This document shows, in pieces, positions 17,498-25,845 of a DNA stretch of 64,000 nt. Numbering within the stretch: position 1 is the first letter of the stretch; every line of letters starts with the position of its first letter. The stretch is from NCBI GenBank assembly GCA_030692685.1, contig JAUXZO010000010.1:1-64000 (forward strand), in the 5' to 3' direction. This stretch comes from Acidovorax sp. (GTDB lineage: Bacteria; Pseudomonadota; Gammaproteobacteria; Burkholderiales; Burkholderiaceae_C). Below the pieces are notes generated by a model, which saw nothing but the letters and a program-made list of their open reading frames with translations, did no database searches and was not told the DNA's origin. The position numbers and the translations under genes were made by a program.

Positions 17498-18288
17498 AAA
17501 AGGCATCTGTGATGAGCGCGACAGATTCGCCCACCCAGGCCATGGTGCGGATTCGCGGTTTGCGTAAATCGTTTGGCAAGCACGTGGTGCTGAACGGCAT
17601 TGATTTTGATGTGCTGCCTTCGCAGGTGGTGGTGGTGATCGGGCCCAGCGGGTCGGGCAAGAGCACCTTTCTGCGCTGCTGCAATGGCTTGGAGCAGCCC
17701 GAAGGCGGCACGGTCGAGATCTGCGGGCGCACGCTGGTGCAGGACGGCCGCATGCTGCCCGACCCAGACCTCAACGCGCTGCGCGAAGAAGTGGGCATGG
17801 TGTTTCAGTCATTCAATTTGTTTCCGCACCTGTCGGTGCTCGACAACATCACGCTGGGCCCACGCAAACTGCGCGGCCTCTCGCGCAAGGAGGCCGAGGA
17901 CCGCGCCCAGGCGCTGTTGGCAAAGGTGGGCCTGGCGCACAAGGCAGAGGCCATGCCTGCCAGCCTGTCGGGCGGTCAAAAGCAGCGCGTAGCCATTGCC
18001 CGCGCGCTGGCGATGGAGCCGCGCGTGATGCTGTTCGACGAGCCCACTTCCGCGCTCGACCCGGAGCTGGTCGGCGAGGTACTGCAAGTCATGAAGCTGC
18101 TCGCCAGCGAGGGCATGACCATGATGGTGGTGACCCATGAGATGGACTTCGCGCGCGATGTGGGTGATGTCGTCGTCGTCATGGACGGCGGCGGAATCAT
18201 CGAGTCGGGTGCGCCCGTCACCATCTTCACCAATCCCACGCAAGAGCGCACGCGCTCCTTTCTGCAGGCGGTGCTCACACGCACCTGA
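17494..18288 (+). CDS. Polar amino acid ABC transporter ATP-binding protein
   Basis: A 264-aa ATPase of the GlnQ/HisP class: Walker [11 protein letters not shown]-loop [13 protein letters not shown], signature LSGGQKQR, Walker [17 protein letters not shown]-loop [11 protein letters not shown]. Overlap with the permease (ATGA) and the short gap to the PhyH gene suggest one operon running from 16059 to at least 19863. Confidence 0.92.
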   Translation: MKKASVMSATDSPTQAMVRIRGLRKSFGKHVVLNGIDFDVLPSQVVVVIGPSGSGKSTFLRCCNGLEQPEGGTVEICGRTLVQDGRMLPDPDLNALREEVGMVFQSFNLFPHLSVLDNITLGPRKLRGLSRKEAEDRAQALLAKVGLAHKAEAMPASLSGGQKQRVAIARALAMEPRVMLFDEPTSALDPELVGEVLQVMKLLASEGMTMMVVTHEMDFARDVGDVVVVMDGGGIIESGAPVTIFTNPTQERTRSFLQAVLTRT

Positions 18289-18341
18289 CGCAAGCATCAA
18301 CCGCAAGCAAGCTTGCCGCCAAAACCGAGAAGAAAATCCGT

Positions 18342-19211
18342 ATGTCCCCTATCTCGCCCGTGTTGGCGCAGCGGCTGCAAGATCGACTCACCGAAGAAGA
18401 CATCGCCCGCTTTGACCGCGACGGCGCGCTGTGCATCAAGCAGCTCCTCACGCCCGATGAGGTGGCCCTGCTGCGCGGCGGCATCGACGCCAACCTGGCC
18501 GCGCCCAGCCCCCGTGCCAAGGTGGCCAGCCGCCCGGATGACCCGGGGCGCTTTTTCGAGGACTTCTGCAACTGGCAGGACATCCCGCAGTTTGGCCAGT
18601 TCGTGCACGAAACGCCGCTGGCCTTGGCTGCGCAGCGGCTGATGCAGTCGCTCACGGTGCGGCTGTACCACGACCATGTGCTGGTCAAGGAGCCAGGCAC
18701 GCGCCAGCGTACGCCCTGGCACCAGGACCAGCCCTACTACAACATCGACGGCAAGCAGAACATCAGCATGTGGATCCCGGTGGATCCGGTCTCCCGTGCC
18801 GCTACGCTCGAATTCGTGGCCGGTTCGCACAAGGGGCCGTGGCTCATGCCACGCACCTTCATGGACAACCAGGCGAAGTGGTTCCCTGAAGGCAGCCTGC
18901 AGGACTTGCCCAATGTCGAGGACGACCGCGACGCTTTTCCCATCGTGGGCTGGGAGATCGAGCCGGGGGATGTAGTGTGTTTTCACATGCTGACCCTGCA
19001 TGCGGCGGGCGGGGTGGAGGGGCTGAACCGCCGCCGCGTGTTCTCGGTGCGATTCCTCGGTGATGACATCCGCCATGCACCGCGCGCCTGGAGGACTTCG
19101 CCCGAGTTTCCGGGCCTGGCCGATGTGCTGCCCGCAGGCGCCGAGATGAACCACCCGCTGTTCCCGCTGCTGGTGAATGGTGAACCGATGGCGGGCGACC
19201 ATGCTGCATGA
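18342..19211 (+). CDS. Phytanoyl-CoA dioxygenase (PhyH) family Fe(II)/2-oxoglutarate oxygenase
   Basis: A 289-aa protein with the facial triad expected for this class: His127 and Asp129 in WHQDQPYYN and distal His220 in LHAAGG, with arginines in RRRVFSVRF that could bind 2-oxoglutarate. It probably hydroxylates or dealkylates a small molecule. The gene lies between an amino acid importer and hutD, so the substrate may be a modified histidine or another imidazole brought in by that importer and then fed to the hut pathway. That link is inferred from position. It overlaps hutD by 11 bases. Confidence 0.8.
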   Translation: MSPISPVLAQRLQDRLTEEDIARFDRDGALCIKQLLTPDEVALLRGGIDANLAAPSPRAKVASRPDDPGRFFEDFCNWQDIPQFGQFVHETPLALAAQRLMQSLTVRLYHDHVLVKEPGTRQRTPWHQDQPYYNIDGKQNISMWIPVDPVSRAATLEFVAGSHKGPWLMPRTFMDNQAKWFPEGSLQDLPNVEDDRDAFPIVGWEIEPGDVVCFHMLTLHAAGGVEGLNRRRVFSVRFLGDDIRHAPRAWRTSPEFPGLADVLPAGAEMNHPLFPLLVNGEPMAGDHAA

Positions 19212-19863
19212 GTGCCTGGGAATGCTGGAGTTTTTTGATCTGGCCGCGGCTCCCAGCGTGCCTTGGAAAAACGGTGGCGGCAGCACGCAGGAACTGGTCT
19301 GCTGGCCGCCCGGTGCGGGCATGGCGGGGTTTGAGTGGCGCGTGAGCGTGGCCACCATTGCCACGCCCGGGCCCTTCTCGGCGTTCCCGGGGGTGGACCG
19401 GCAGATCATGCTGCTGGGGGGCGACGGCGTACAACTGACGGGCAAGGCCGCTGGGTGGGAGCACACGCTCGACCAGGCTCGCGTGCCCTTTGCCTTTGCG
19501 GGCGAGGAGCCTGTGGACTGCCAAATGCTCGGCGGCACCTCGACCGACTTCAACCTGATGGTGCGCCGTGGCGCCTGGCGCGGTGCGCTGCAGGTGGTGC
19601 GCAGTGCGCAGTCGCTCTACGGGATGGGCGCTGGTCTGTGCATGGTGCTGCAAGGCACATGGCGCTGGAGCGATGGGGCATCTACCCGTACGCTGGCAGC
19701 GGGGCAGGGCGTGTGGTGGGTGAACGATGAGCACCACGGCGAGCACCACGAAGAGCACCAAGACGAGTGTCGCCGGGTGGAGCCTGTGGGCGCTGCCTTC
19801 AACACCGCAGACGGCGAGCAATCCACGACACTCGCGTGGATCGCCCTTGCGCCGACCCGTTGA
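19201..19863 (+). CDS. hutD: HutD family protein
   Basis: A 220-aa HutD/Ves-type cupin-like protein, recognised by VPWKNGGGSTQELVCWPP near the start, FEWRVSVATI and FSAFPGVDRQIMLL. HutD is found in hut operons and is thought to tune pathway flux, perhaps by binding formylglutamate; its exact role is unsettled. A Gly/His/Glu-rich stretch near residues 180-190 is unusual. Starts at 19177, 19201 and 19222 are all in frame; I chose 19201, which overlaps the PhyH stop. Confidence 0.85.
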   Translation: MLHECLGMLEFFDLAAAPSVPWKNGGGSTQELVCWPPGAGMAGFEWRVSVATIATPGPFSAFPGVDRQIMLLGGDGVQLTGKAAGWEHTLDQARVPFAFAGEEPVDCQMLGGTSTDFNLMVRRGAWRGALQVVRSAQSLYGMGAGLCMVLQGTWRWSDGASTRTLAAGQGVWWVNDEHHGEHHEEHQDECRRVEPVGAAFNTADGEQSTTLAWIALAPTR

Positions 19864-19886
19864 ATCTGCGGGACGGCCTCTTCCAT

Positions 19887-19952
19887 GAAAATATGAGTCA
19901 AATTGGCCTCTAGCGCTCTACCAATAAGCGCTAGTAGCTATTATTTGTATAG
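19887..19952 (+). repeat. AGCGCT hairpin repeat, copy 2
   Basis: Core CTAGCGCT and AAGCGCTAG at 19910-19934, with ATATGAGTCAAATTGGC on the left and GTAGCTATTA plus ATAG on the right, nearly identical to the copy at 7705-7773 and in the same orientation. It fills most of the hutD-hutI gap, so it may affect expression of hutIFG. Confidence 0.92.
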
Positions 19953-19972
19953 TAAATGAATCCATAAACACC

Positions 19973-21286
19973 ATGGCTGCCAACAAGATGCGTGACGAAC
20001 AACCCCGGTTTCTGTCGGCCCCCAGTGCGGACGGTGTGTGGGCTGGCCTGCGGCCGGTGGCTGCATTGATGGTGGCCGACGTGCCCGTGCCCACCGGCGA
20101 GCGGGTCTGCGTGGCGGTGCAAGACGGCACGATCCGCTGGGTGGGCCCGCAAGGGCGGTTGCCAAGCTCTTTTGATGGTGTGCCGCGCTTTGAAGCGCAG
20201 GGCGCGCTGGCCACCCCGGGTCTGGTGGATTGCCACACGCACCTGGTCTACGGCGGCCAGCGCGCCAACGAGTTTGCGATGCGCCTGGCTGGGGCCACGT
20301 ACGAAGAGGTGGCGAAAGCCGGGGGCGGCATCGTGTCGTCGGTGCGCGCCACGCGCGAGGCGACGGAAGACGAACTTTTCGCCCTGGCTGCGCCGCGCCT
20401 GCAAGCCCTGCTGGACGAGGGCGTGTGCGCCATCGAGATCAAATCGGGCTACGGGCTGGCGCTGGAGCACGAGCGCAAACAACTGCGTGTGGCCCGCCGC
20501 CTGGGGGATGCTTTTGGAGTGACAGTACGCACCACGTTTTTGGGCGCCCACGCGTTGCCGCCTGAATACACGGGTCGCAGCCAGGACTACATCGACCTCG
20601 TCTGCAACCAGATGCTGCCCGCACTGGCCGCCGAAGGGCTGGTGGATGCAGTGGATGTGTTCTGCGAACGCATCGGCTTCACCCTGGCCGAAACGGAGCA
20701 GGTGTTTGAGGCCGCGCAACGGCTGGGAATCCCTGCCAAGCTGCATGCCGAGCAGCTGTCGGACATGGGCGGATCGGCGCTGGCCGCGCGCTACGGTGCG
20801 CTGTCGTGCGACCACATCGAGCACCTTTCGGTCGATGGCATTGCCGCCATGCAGGCCGCTGGCACCGTGGCGGTGCTGTTGCCCGGCGCTTACTACACGC
20901 TGCGAGACACCCAACTGCCCCCCATTGCGCAACTGCGCGAGGCGGGTGTGCCCATGGCTGTGTCTACCGACCACAACCCCGGCACGTCGCCCGCGCTGAG
21001 CCTGCTGCTGATGGCCAACATGGCGTGCACGCTGTTTCGCCTGACGGTGCCCGAGGCACTGGCAGGTATCACCACCCACGCCGCGCGCGCGCTGGGGCTG
21101 CAAGATTCGCATGGCCTCATCGCATCCGGCAGGCCTGCCAATTTTGTGCTGTGGCCGATGGCCGAGGCCGCTGAGCTGGCGTACTGGTTTGGCCACAAGC
21201 CCGCGGCCACCATCGTGCGCCAGGGCCGTGTGGTGGCCGATGGCCTGGGCATCTGCGCAGCACAAGGAGAGCACCATGGCGTTTGA
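19973..21286 (+). CDS. hutI: Imidazolonepropionase
   Basis: A 437-aa amidohydrolase that opens the imidazolone ring to give N-formimino-L-glutamate. Metal and catalytic motifs are [30 protein letters not shown] and [15 protein letters not shown] and KSGYGL are also typical of HutI. It has about 30 extra residues at the N-terminus compared with most family members. Its end overlaps hutF by 11 bases, so the two are translationally coupled. Confidence 0.94.
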   Translation: MAANKMRDEQPRFLSAPSADGVWAGLRPVAALMVADVPVPTGERVCVAVQDGTIRWVGPQGRLPSSFDGVPRFEAQGALATPGLVDCHTHLVYGGQRANEFAMRLAGATYEEVAKAGGGIVSSVRATREATEDELFALAAPRLQALLDEGVCAIEIKSGYGLALEHERKQLRVARRLGDAFGVTVRTTFLGAHALPPEYTGRSQDYIDLVCNQMLPALAAEGLVDAVDVFCERIGFTLAETEQVFEAAQRLGIPAKLHAEQLSDMGGSALAARYGALSCDHIEHLSVDGIAAMQAAGTVAVLLPGAYYTLRDTQLPPIAQLREAGVPMAVSTDHNPGTSPALSLLLMANMACTLFRLTVPEALAGITTHAARALGLQDSHGLIASGRPANFVLWPMAEAAELAYWFGHKPAATIVRQGRVVADGLGICAAQGEHHGV

Positions 21287-22694
21287 GCCCCCAACCGCTG
21301 CCCCAACCGCTAATCACAGCCTCTTTGCGGCAGATGCCCTGCTGCCCGACGGGTGGGCGCGCAACGTGTGGGTGCAGTGGAATGGGGCAGGGCGCATCAC
21401 CCACCTGGCAGCCAATTCCGTGGCGCCAGTGGGCGTAGCGGTAGCGAAAGGGCCGCTGCTGCCGGGCATGCCCAACCTGCATTCGCATGCGTTCCAGCGC
21501 GCTTTTGTGGGCCTCACAGAGTACCGCGGAGAAAGCCAGGACAGCTTCTGGAGCTGGCGCAATCTGATGTACCGCTTTGCGTCGCGCATCACGCCTGAAT
21601 CGCTGGAGGCGATTGCCACCTGGCTGTACGTGGAGATGCTGGAGGCAGGCTACACCTCGGTCTGCGAGTTTCACTACGTGCACCATGACCAGGGTGGCAC
21701 ACCCTATGCCGATGACGCCACCCTGTCGCTGGCGCTTCTGCGCGCGGCGCGCAATGCGGGCATCGGCATCACCTTGCTGCCCGTGCTTTACCAGACCAGC
21801 GGGTTCGGTGCCAAGCCGCCCCGCGCTGACCAGGCCCGGTTCATCCGCAGCACCGACAACATGCTCTCATTATTAGAGCGCCTTGCGCCCGCTGCACAAG
21901 CGCAAGGGGCTGTTTTGGGCCTTGCCCCGCACTCCCTGCGCGCCGTGCCGCCTGACAGCCTGGCGGCGGCAGTGCAGGGCCTCACCGCCCTGAATCCGCA
22001 GGCGCCCATCCACATCCACATCGCCGAGCAGACACAAGAGGTGGATGACTGCATCGCCTGGAGCGGCCAGCGCCCCGTGCAATGGCTGCTCGACCACGCC
22101 CCCGTGGATGCCCGCTGGTGCCTGGTGCATGCCACGCACATGACGCCCGATGAATACGCAGCAGCCGCCCGCACCGGGGCTGTGGCGGGCATCTGCCCCA
22201 CCACAGAAGCCAATTTGGGCGACGGCATTTTCGACATGCCTTTATGGCTGCAGCACGGCGGCCGCTGGGGCGTGGGGTCGGACAGCCACGCCTGCGTGAA
22301 CGCGGCCGAAGAGCTGCTGATGCTGGAATACAGCCAGCGCCTGTCGCGCCGCCAGCGCAACGTGCTGGCCAGTGCTGCGCAGGCCGAGGTGGCCACGGCC
22401 ATGATCCTGCAGGCCGTGGCGGGTGGGGCGCAAGCCGCCGGGCGCGCCATTGGCGGTTTGGCCGTGGGCCTGCAGGCCGACATGGTGGTGCTGGATGCGC
22501 ACCATGTGGCACTGCGTGATTTGCCCGCGCACAGCATGCTCTCAGCCCATGTGTTTGGCAGCCACCGCACCTCAGCCATCGACAGCTTGTGGGTGGCCGG
22601 TGCCCGCCGCGTGTCTGAGGGCCAGCACGTGTTGCACGGCGCAGCAGCCCAGGCCTTTGTGGCCGCACGTTCAGCCACCATTGCGCCGGATTGA
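21276..22694 (+). CDS. hutF: Formimidoylglutamate deiminase
   Basis: A 472-aa amidohydrolase that hydrolyses formiminoglutamate to N-formylglutamate and ammonia. It carries [21 protein letters not shown] and [15 protein letters not shown]. Its presence with hutG marks the five-step pathway rather than the four-step formiminoglutamase route. Start ATG 21276 follows AAGGAG, inside the end of hutI. Residues about 197-215 ([20 protein letters not shown]) are encoded by sequence resembling the AGCGCT hairpin repeat. Confidence 0.93.
   Translation: MAFEPPTAAPTANHSLFAADALLPDGWARNVWVQWNGAGRITHLAANSVAPVGVAVAKGPLLPGMPNLHSHAFQRAFVGLTEYRGESQDSFWSWRNLMYRFASRITPESLEAIATWLYVEMLEAGYTSVCEFHYVHHDQGGTPYADDATLSLALLRAARNAGIGITLLPVLYQTSGFGAKPPRADQARFIRSTDNMLSLLERLAPAAQAQGAVLGLAPHSLRAVPPDSLAAAVQGLTALNPQAPIHIHIAEQTQEVDDCIAWSGQRPVQWLLDHAPVDARWCLVHATHMTPDEYAAAARTGAVAGICPTTEANLGDGIFDMPLWLQHGGRWGVGSDSHACVNAAEELLMLEYSQRLSRRQRNVLASAAQAEVATAMILQAVAGGAQAAGRAIGGLAVGLQADMVVLDAHHVALRDLPAHSMLSAHVFGSHRTSAIDSLWVAGARRVSEGQHVLHGAAAQAFVAARSATIAPD
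21866..21920 (-). repeat. Degenerate AGCGCT-type repeat inside hutF
   Basis: The stretch TTGCGCCCGCTGCACAAGCG followed by CAAGGGGCTGTTTTGGGC aligns base for base at most positions with the intergenic copy at 56867-56926 (TAGCGCTTGCTGCATAAGCG, then CTAGAGGCACTTTAGGC). About three quarters of positions agree by eye. The frame stays open through it. Confidence 0.5.
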
Positions 22695-22726
22695 ACTTGT
22701 CTCTGTTTTGCCTTTCTGAACCCGCC

Positions 22727-23575
22727 ATGACCGATACCGACACCGACACCGATACCTCTGTGCCCCCGTTTCTTTTTCACCAAGGCACACAGCCCTTGCT
22801 GATTTCCATGCCCCATGCGGGCACCCATGTGCCGCCTGCATTGGCGGCCCGCTTTACCGAAGAAGCCCGCCACGTGCCCGACACCGACTGGCACATGGAA
22901 CGCCTGTACGGCTTTGCCAAAGACCTGGGTGCCTCCATCCTGGTGGCCACCCATTCGCGTTATGTGGTGGATCTGAACCGCCCGCCCGACGGCGCCAGCC
23001 TGTACCCCGGCCAGAGCGTCACGGGCCTGTGCCCGGTCGATACCTTTGCCGACACACCCATTTACGCCAACGGTGATGTGCCCGATGACGCAGAAGTGGC
23101 CGCACGGCGTGATGCGATGTGGGCGCCCTACCACGCGCAACTGAGCGCCGAGCTGGGCCGCATCCGCGCCCAGCATGGCGTGGCGGTGCTGTGGGACGCA
23201 CATTCGATCCGCTCGGTGCTGCCGCGCTTTTTTGAAGGCAAACTGCCCGACCTGAACCTGGGCACGGCCAACGGCGAAAGCTGCGCACCCGCGTTGGCGC
23301 AGCAGCTGCTGACCATCGCCCAGGGCGCCAGCGGCTACACGGCAGTGCTCAATGGCCGCTTCAAAGGGGGCCACATCACGCGCCAATACGGCCAGCCAGG
23401 GCAGGGCGTGCACGCTATTCAGCTCGAGATGACGCAGTGCAGCTACATGCAGGAGGCCCTTCCGTTTGATTACCTGCCCGAGGTGGCTGCACAGGTGCAA
23501 CCGCACCTGCAGCGCATGTTGCAAGCAGCACTGGGTTTTGCCGCCGCAGCAGCAGCAGCGGCAGCGGCTGCCTGA
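22727..23575 (+). CDS. hutG: N-formylglutamate deformylase
   Basis: A 282-aa N-formylglutamate amidohydrolase that releases formate and glutamate, the last step of the five-step pathway. Motifs are ISMPHAGTHVPP, DTDWHMERLY, DLNRPP and LWDAHSIRS, with GGHITRQYGQP toward the C-terminus. Both ends carry low complexity: (Asp-Thr)4 at residues 3-10 and a run of ten alanines before the last residues. ATG 22727 is chosen; an earlier in-frame ATG at 22691 overlaps the end of hutF. Confidence 0.92.
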   Translation: MTDTDTDTDTSVPPFLFHQGTQPLLISMPHAGTHVPPALAARFTEEARHVPDTDWHMERLYGFAKDLGASILVATHSRYVVDLNRPPDGASLYPGQSVTGLCPVDTFADTPIYANGDVPDDAEVAARRDAMWAPYHAQLSAELGRIRAQHGVAVLWDAHSIRSVLPRFFEGKLPDLNLGTANGESCAPALAQQLLTIAQGASGYTAVLNGRFKGGHITRQYGQPGQGVHAIQLEMTQCSYMQEALPFDYLPEVAAQVQPHLQRMLQAALGFAAAAAAAAAAA

Positions 23576-23708
23576 TTGGGCCACATTGTCATGGAGATGT
23601 AACCGGCCACCATCAGGGTGGCTTCGATGCTAGTATGGTCTTACAGTCTGTCACAGACTGCCGTGTGGGTCCGTGTTTGGCCCACTCTAGCGGAAGGAGC
23701 CGCAACGT

Positions 23709-23918
23709 ATGGATCCAACCGCCTATTACTACATGCCCCATTTCAAGCCCGGCGCTGCCGTGCGGTGGAACCAGCAAAGCGAAACGGTAAGCCACGTCGT
23801 CATCCGCCGCAATATGCTGATGGTCTATCTGGTCGGTAATGACACCCCGGTTTACCCCGAAGCCTTGCAATTGGCGCCCACCGCCTTCAAGCTGGCGCGC
23901 GTTACGCACGCGGATTGA
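23709..23918 (+). CDS. Hypothetical small protein, 69 aa
   Basis: I do not recognise this protein. AAGGAG sits at a good distance before the ATG. The sequence is protein-like (MDPTAYYYMPHFKPGAAV, VVIRRNMLMVYLVGN) with mixed polarity and no signal peptide or membrane helix. It follows hutG by about 130 bases on the same strand and is the last normal gene before the psd-flanked island. Confidence 0.55.
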   Translation: MDPTAYYYMPHFKPGAAVRWNQQSETVSHVVIRRNMLMVYLVGNDTPVYPEALQLAPTAFKLARVTHAD

Positions 23919-24019
23919 ATGCTTTTGCTGTGGAGCGCAGCTGGGCAATGCACAGGTGAATGGCTGACTTGCGCTTTGTCGATGCGCATGGGCACCCCGC
24001 GTGACCCCATCCCCTGTCC

Positions 24020-24212
24020 TGATTGCCGCGCGGCCATGGCTTTCCTCAGCCAGATCTGCCGGGCAGAGGCCCACTTCGGGTTAAAGCGCAGCGGCCCTTG
24101 TGGGAGCAGCATCACCACTGGGGAGCCCAGCAGGAAGTGGCCCCTTTCGTCTCCTTTCGTGCCCCTCCGTGTCCTTTCGTGCCCTGCTGCAGCCTGACCT
24201 TGCGGGGCACGC
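24020..24212 (-). pseudogene. Remnant of the psd 3' end
   Basis: Read on the minus strand this encodes FLLGSPVVMLLPQGPLRFNP, KWASARQIWLRKAMA, clearly matching the C-terminus of the intact Psd at 28603-29451 (FLLGSTVVMLFPQGPLRFNP, QWEPARSIRLGEAMA). A 24-base stretch (24077-24100) is identical to 28663-28686. The cleavage-site Ser is kept but the next Thr is Pro. A 10-base repeat has expanded inside it and shifts the frame. Only about the last 55 codons are present. Together with intact psd it brackets the 24.2-28.6 kb island. Confidence 0.85.
24143..24182 (+). repeat. 10-base tandem repeat in the psd remnant
   Basis: Four units: CCTTTCGTCT, CCTTTCGTGC, CCCTCCGTGT, CCTTTCGTGC. The intact psd has only one unit-equivalent here (CATTTCGTCA), so about 30 bases were added by slippage after the fragment lost function. 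Confidence 0.9.
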
Positions 24213-24432
24213 AGCCCTCTGCCGCATGCAGCGCTAGCCGCAAACGGCAACGGTTTTGCCGTTCTTGCTTGGCCCGGCACCGTGCATTGGCCTCAGCGGG
24301 GACAGTTTTGGCCGGATTCTCAGCGCTCACGTACCGCTTGATTCGTGAATAGGGTCCCTGGTGGATCGGGTAACTGCTCTTGTAAACGGCAGAACGAGCA
24401 AGTAAAAGGCGCCGCCAGCGTGTAAGGTCGTC

Positions 24433-25059
24433 ATGCTTGATTTGCATCACGCAAGTGTAAAAAATCGCGGACACTTGCCCGAACAAACGGGGTTTGCAGT
24501 GAAGAACGTGGGCATAACTGGCTTTAATGTCATTGAAGAGTGCGGAATCATCCGCTGGGGCCGTGAGTTTTTTCCCGACATCTGCGTGAACCTGGTTCGC
24601 GAAGATTCAGTTGTCCCAGTCCTGGATGGACTCGTCATCAGTGAGCGCGTGTTTTACTCCTGGCGTCCTGGCTTCAAGCCCGACTGTCCCACCCTTTTGC
24701 TCACGCACTTCCAAAACAAACACAAGCTGCGTATGGGTGTGGTTTCAATAGACATCATGGGGCCAAGGACTGTTGTGGAAGGCGGCATCGCCCAGTGGCT
24801 CAGCGGCCTTCACGGGGTAGGCGTGAGGCGCAGCAAAGTCAGCGCACCACAACTGGGCCCGCGCGAGGCAGAGGTCATCCAGTTACTTCAAAAAGGCTTC
24901 GCCAACGAAGCCATTGCTCGCGAACTGGGCCTCCAGTTAACTACGGTCAAGACGTACCTTCAGCGCATCTACGTAAAGCTTGGCGCTGTGAACAGGGCGC
25001 ATGCAGTCGCCATTTTTCTGGCGCTCGCCGAATGGCCAGAATCATCCCAGGTCAGCTGA
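24433..25059 (+). CDS. LuxR-type (GerE) transcriptional regulator, orphan
   Basis: A 208-aa protein. The C-terminal 60 residues form a LuxR/GerE helix-turn-helix (LGPREAEVIQLLQKGFANEAIARELGLQ, TTVKTYLQRIYVKLGAVNRAHAV). The N-terminal 140 residues are neither a receiver nor a recognisable autoinducer domain; I cannot assign them. No kinase or synthase is nearby. TAAGG lies six bases before the ATG; a GTG at 24499 is an alternative start. It lies inside the psd-flanked island ahead of the 688-aa lipoprotein gene and may regulate it. Confidence 0.8.
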   Translation: MLDLHHASVKNRGHLPEQTGFAVKNVGITGFNVIEECGIIRWGREFFPDICVNLVREDSVVPVLDGLVISERVFYSWRPGFKPDCPTLLLTHFQNKHKLRMGVVSIDIMGPRTVVEGGIAQWLSGLHGVGVRRSKVSAPQLGPREAEVIQLLQKGFANEAIARELGLQLTTVKTYLQRIYVKLGAVNRAHAVAIFLALAEWPESSQVS

Positions 25060-25060
25060 G

Positions 25061-25209
25061 TCAACTCACCAAAACCCTCGCGTGAATGCGCTGCTGCCAA
25101 TCGGGGTAAGGCGCAAAGCTGTCCGGCTGAATGCTGCGGCTTTTTAGGGTCACGCGCTCCACAGCCTGGTAGGTCGGCACCTTCCGTGGTGGGTACAGGT
25201 ACCGCGTGG
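25061..25209 (-). pseudogene. C-terminal fragment of an unidentified protein
   Basis: Read on the minus strand, 25209 down to the TGA at 25061-25063 gives about 48 residues with real-protein character (RYLYPPRKVPTYQAVERVTL, KSRSIQPDSFAPYPDWQQRI). A stop lies just upstream in this frame and there is no start. It begins two bases after the LuxR stop. It is probably the end of a gene truncated when the island formed; I do not recognise the parent. Confidence 0.4.
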
Positions 25210-25845
25210 CTATTCATTTTTGGTGCAATTGCGCCGCCTGAAGCCGACGCTGGCGGCTACACGGGCCACCCGGTGTCCTTGTTCCGTGCTCTGCTTGGCC
25301 GCTTTGATCGCCAAACCTTGGGGATATGGCCGATTTGTCATGTCATCACCTGCCGGGCCCAAGGTTTTAGTGTGGACGGTGCCCACTTCAGCCGCGACCA
25401 TCAAGTCACGATTTGTAACGGCTGGGATGTTTTTTTGCTTGATGCACCCGGCGCATTGGCTGCGGTGTGCGGGCTTCAACCCACCGGGAACTGATTCAAC
25501 CCGCCGTTTTCCCTCCTCCGGTACTCCTGCACTCCGGGACTGCAATCAATACAGCACAGCACAGCGCAGCGCAGCGCAGCCTTGCCGCACCACAGATGGA
25601 GCATCGCAGTACCGATGCCCACTTTCCGACACGCCATCTCGGGGCTGGGGGTCGTCTCAGTTAGCTTGCCTGAAAACGCCAAGTATCCATTTGGATGACA
25701 GCCGTTCGCCTGATTGCGAGAAATGATCTGAAGTCGGACCATCTGCTCCGGCAATCCGAGAAGCGATGCATCTCGGGGCACCAACCGCGACTACCAGGTT
25801 GGGCTGGCCGACTGCAGCATCAAATGACCATTATCAGGAGCAAAC
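25210..25845. other. Non-coding or decayed sequence in island
   Basis: About 640 bases with no supportable gene. Open frames on both strands (25186-25494 plus, 25210-25545 minus) have mixed composition and no clear start signal. It includes the 5-base tandem repeat at 25552-25581. The last 40 bases carry the ribosome binding site (CAGGAGC) of the lipoprotein gene. Confidence 0.5.
25552..25581 (+). repeat. 5-base tandem repeat (CAGCR)6
   Basis: Six adjacent units: CAGCA twice, CAGCG three times, CAGCC once. Simple slippage repeat in non-coding island DNA. Confidence 0.9.
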
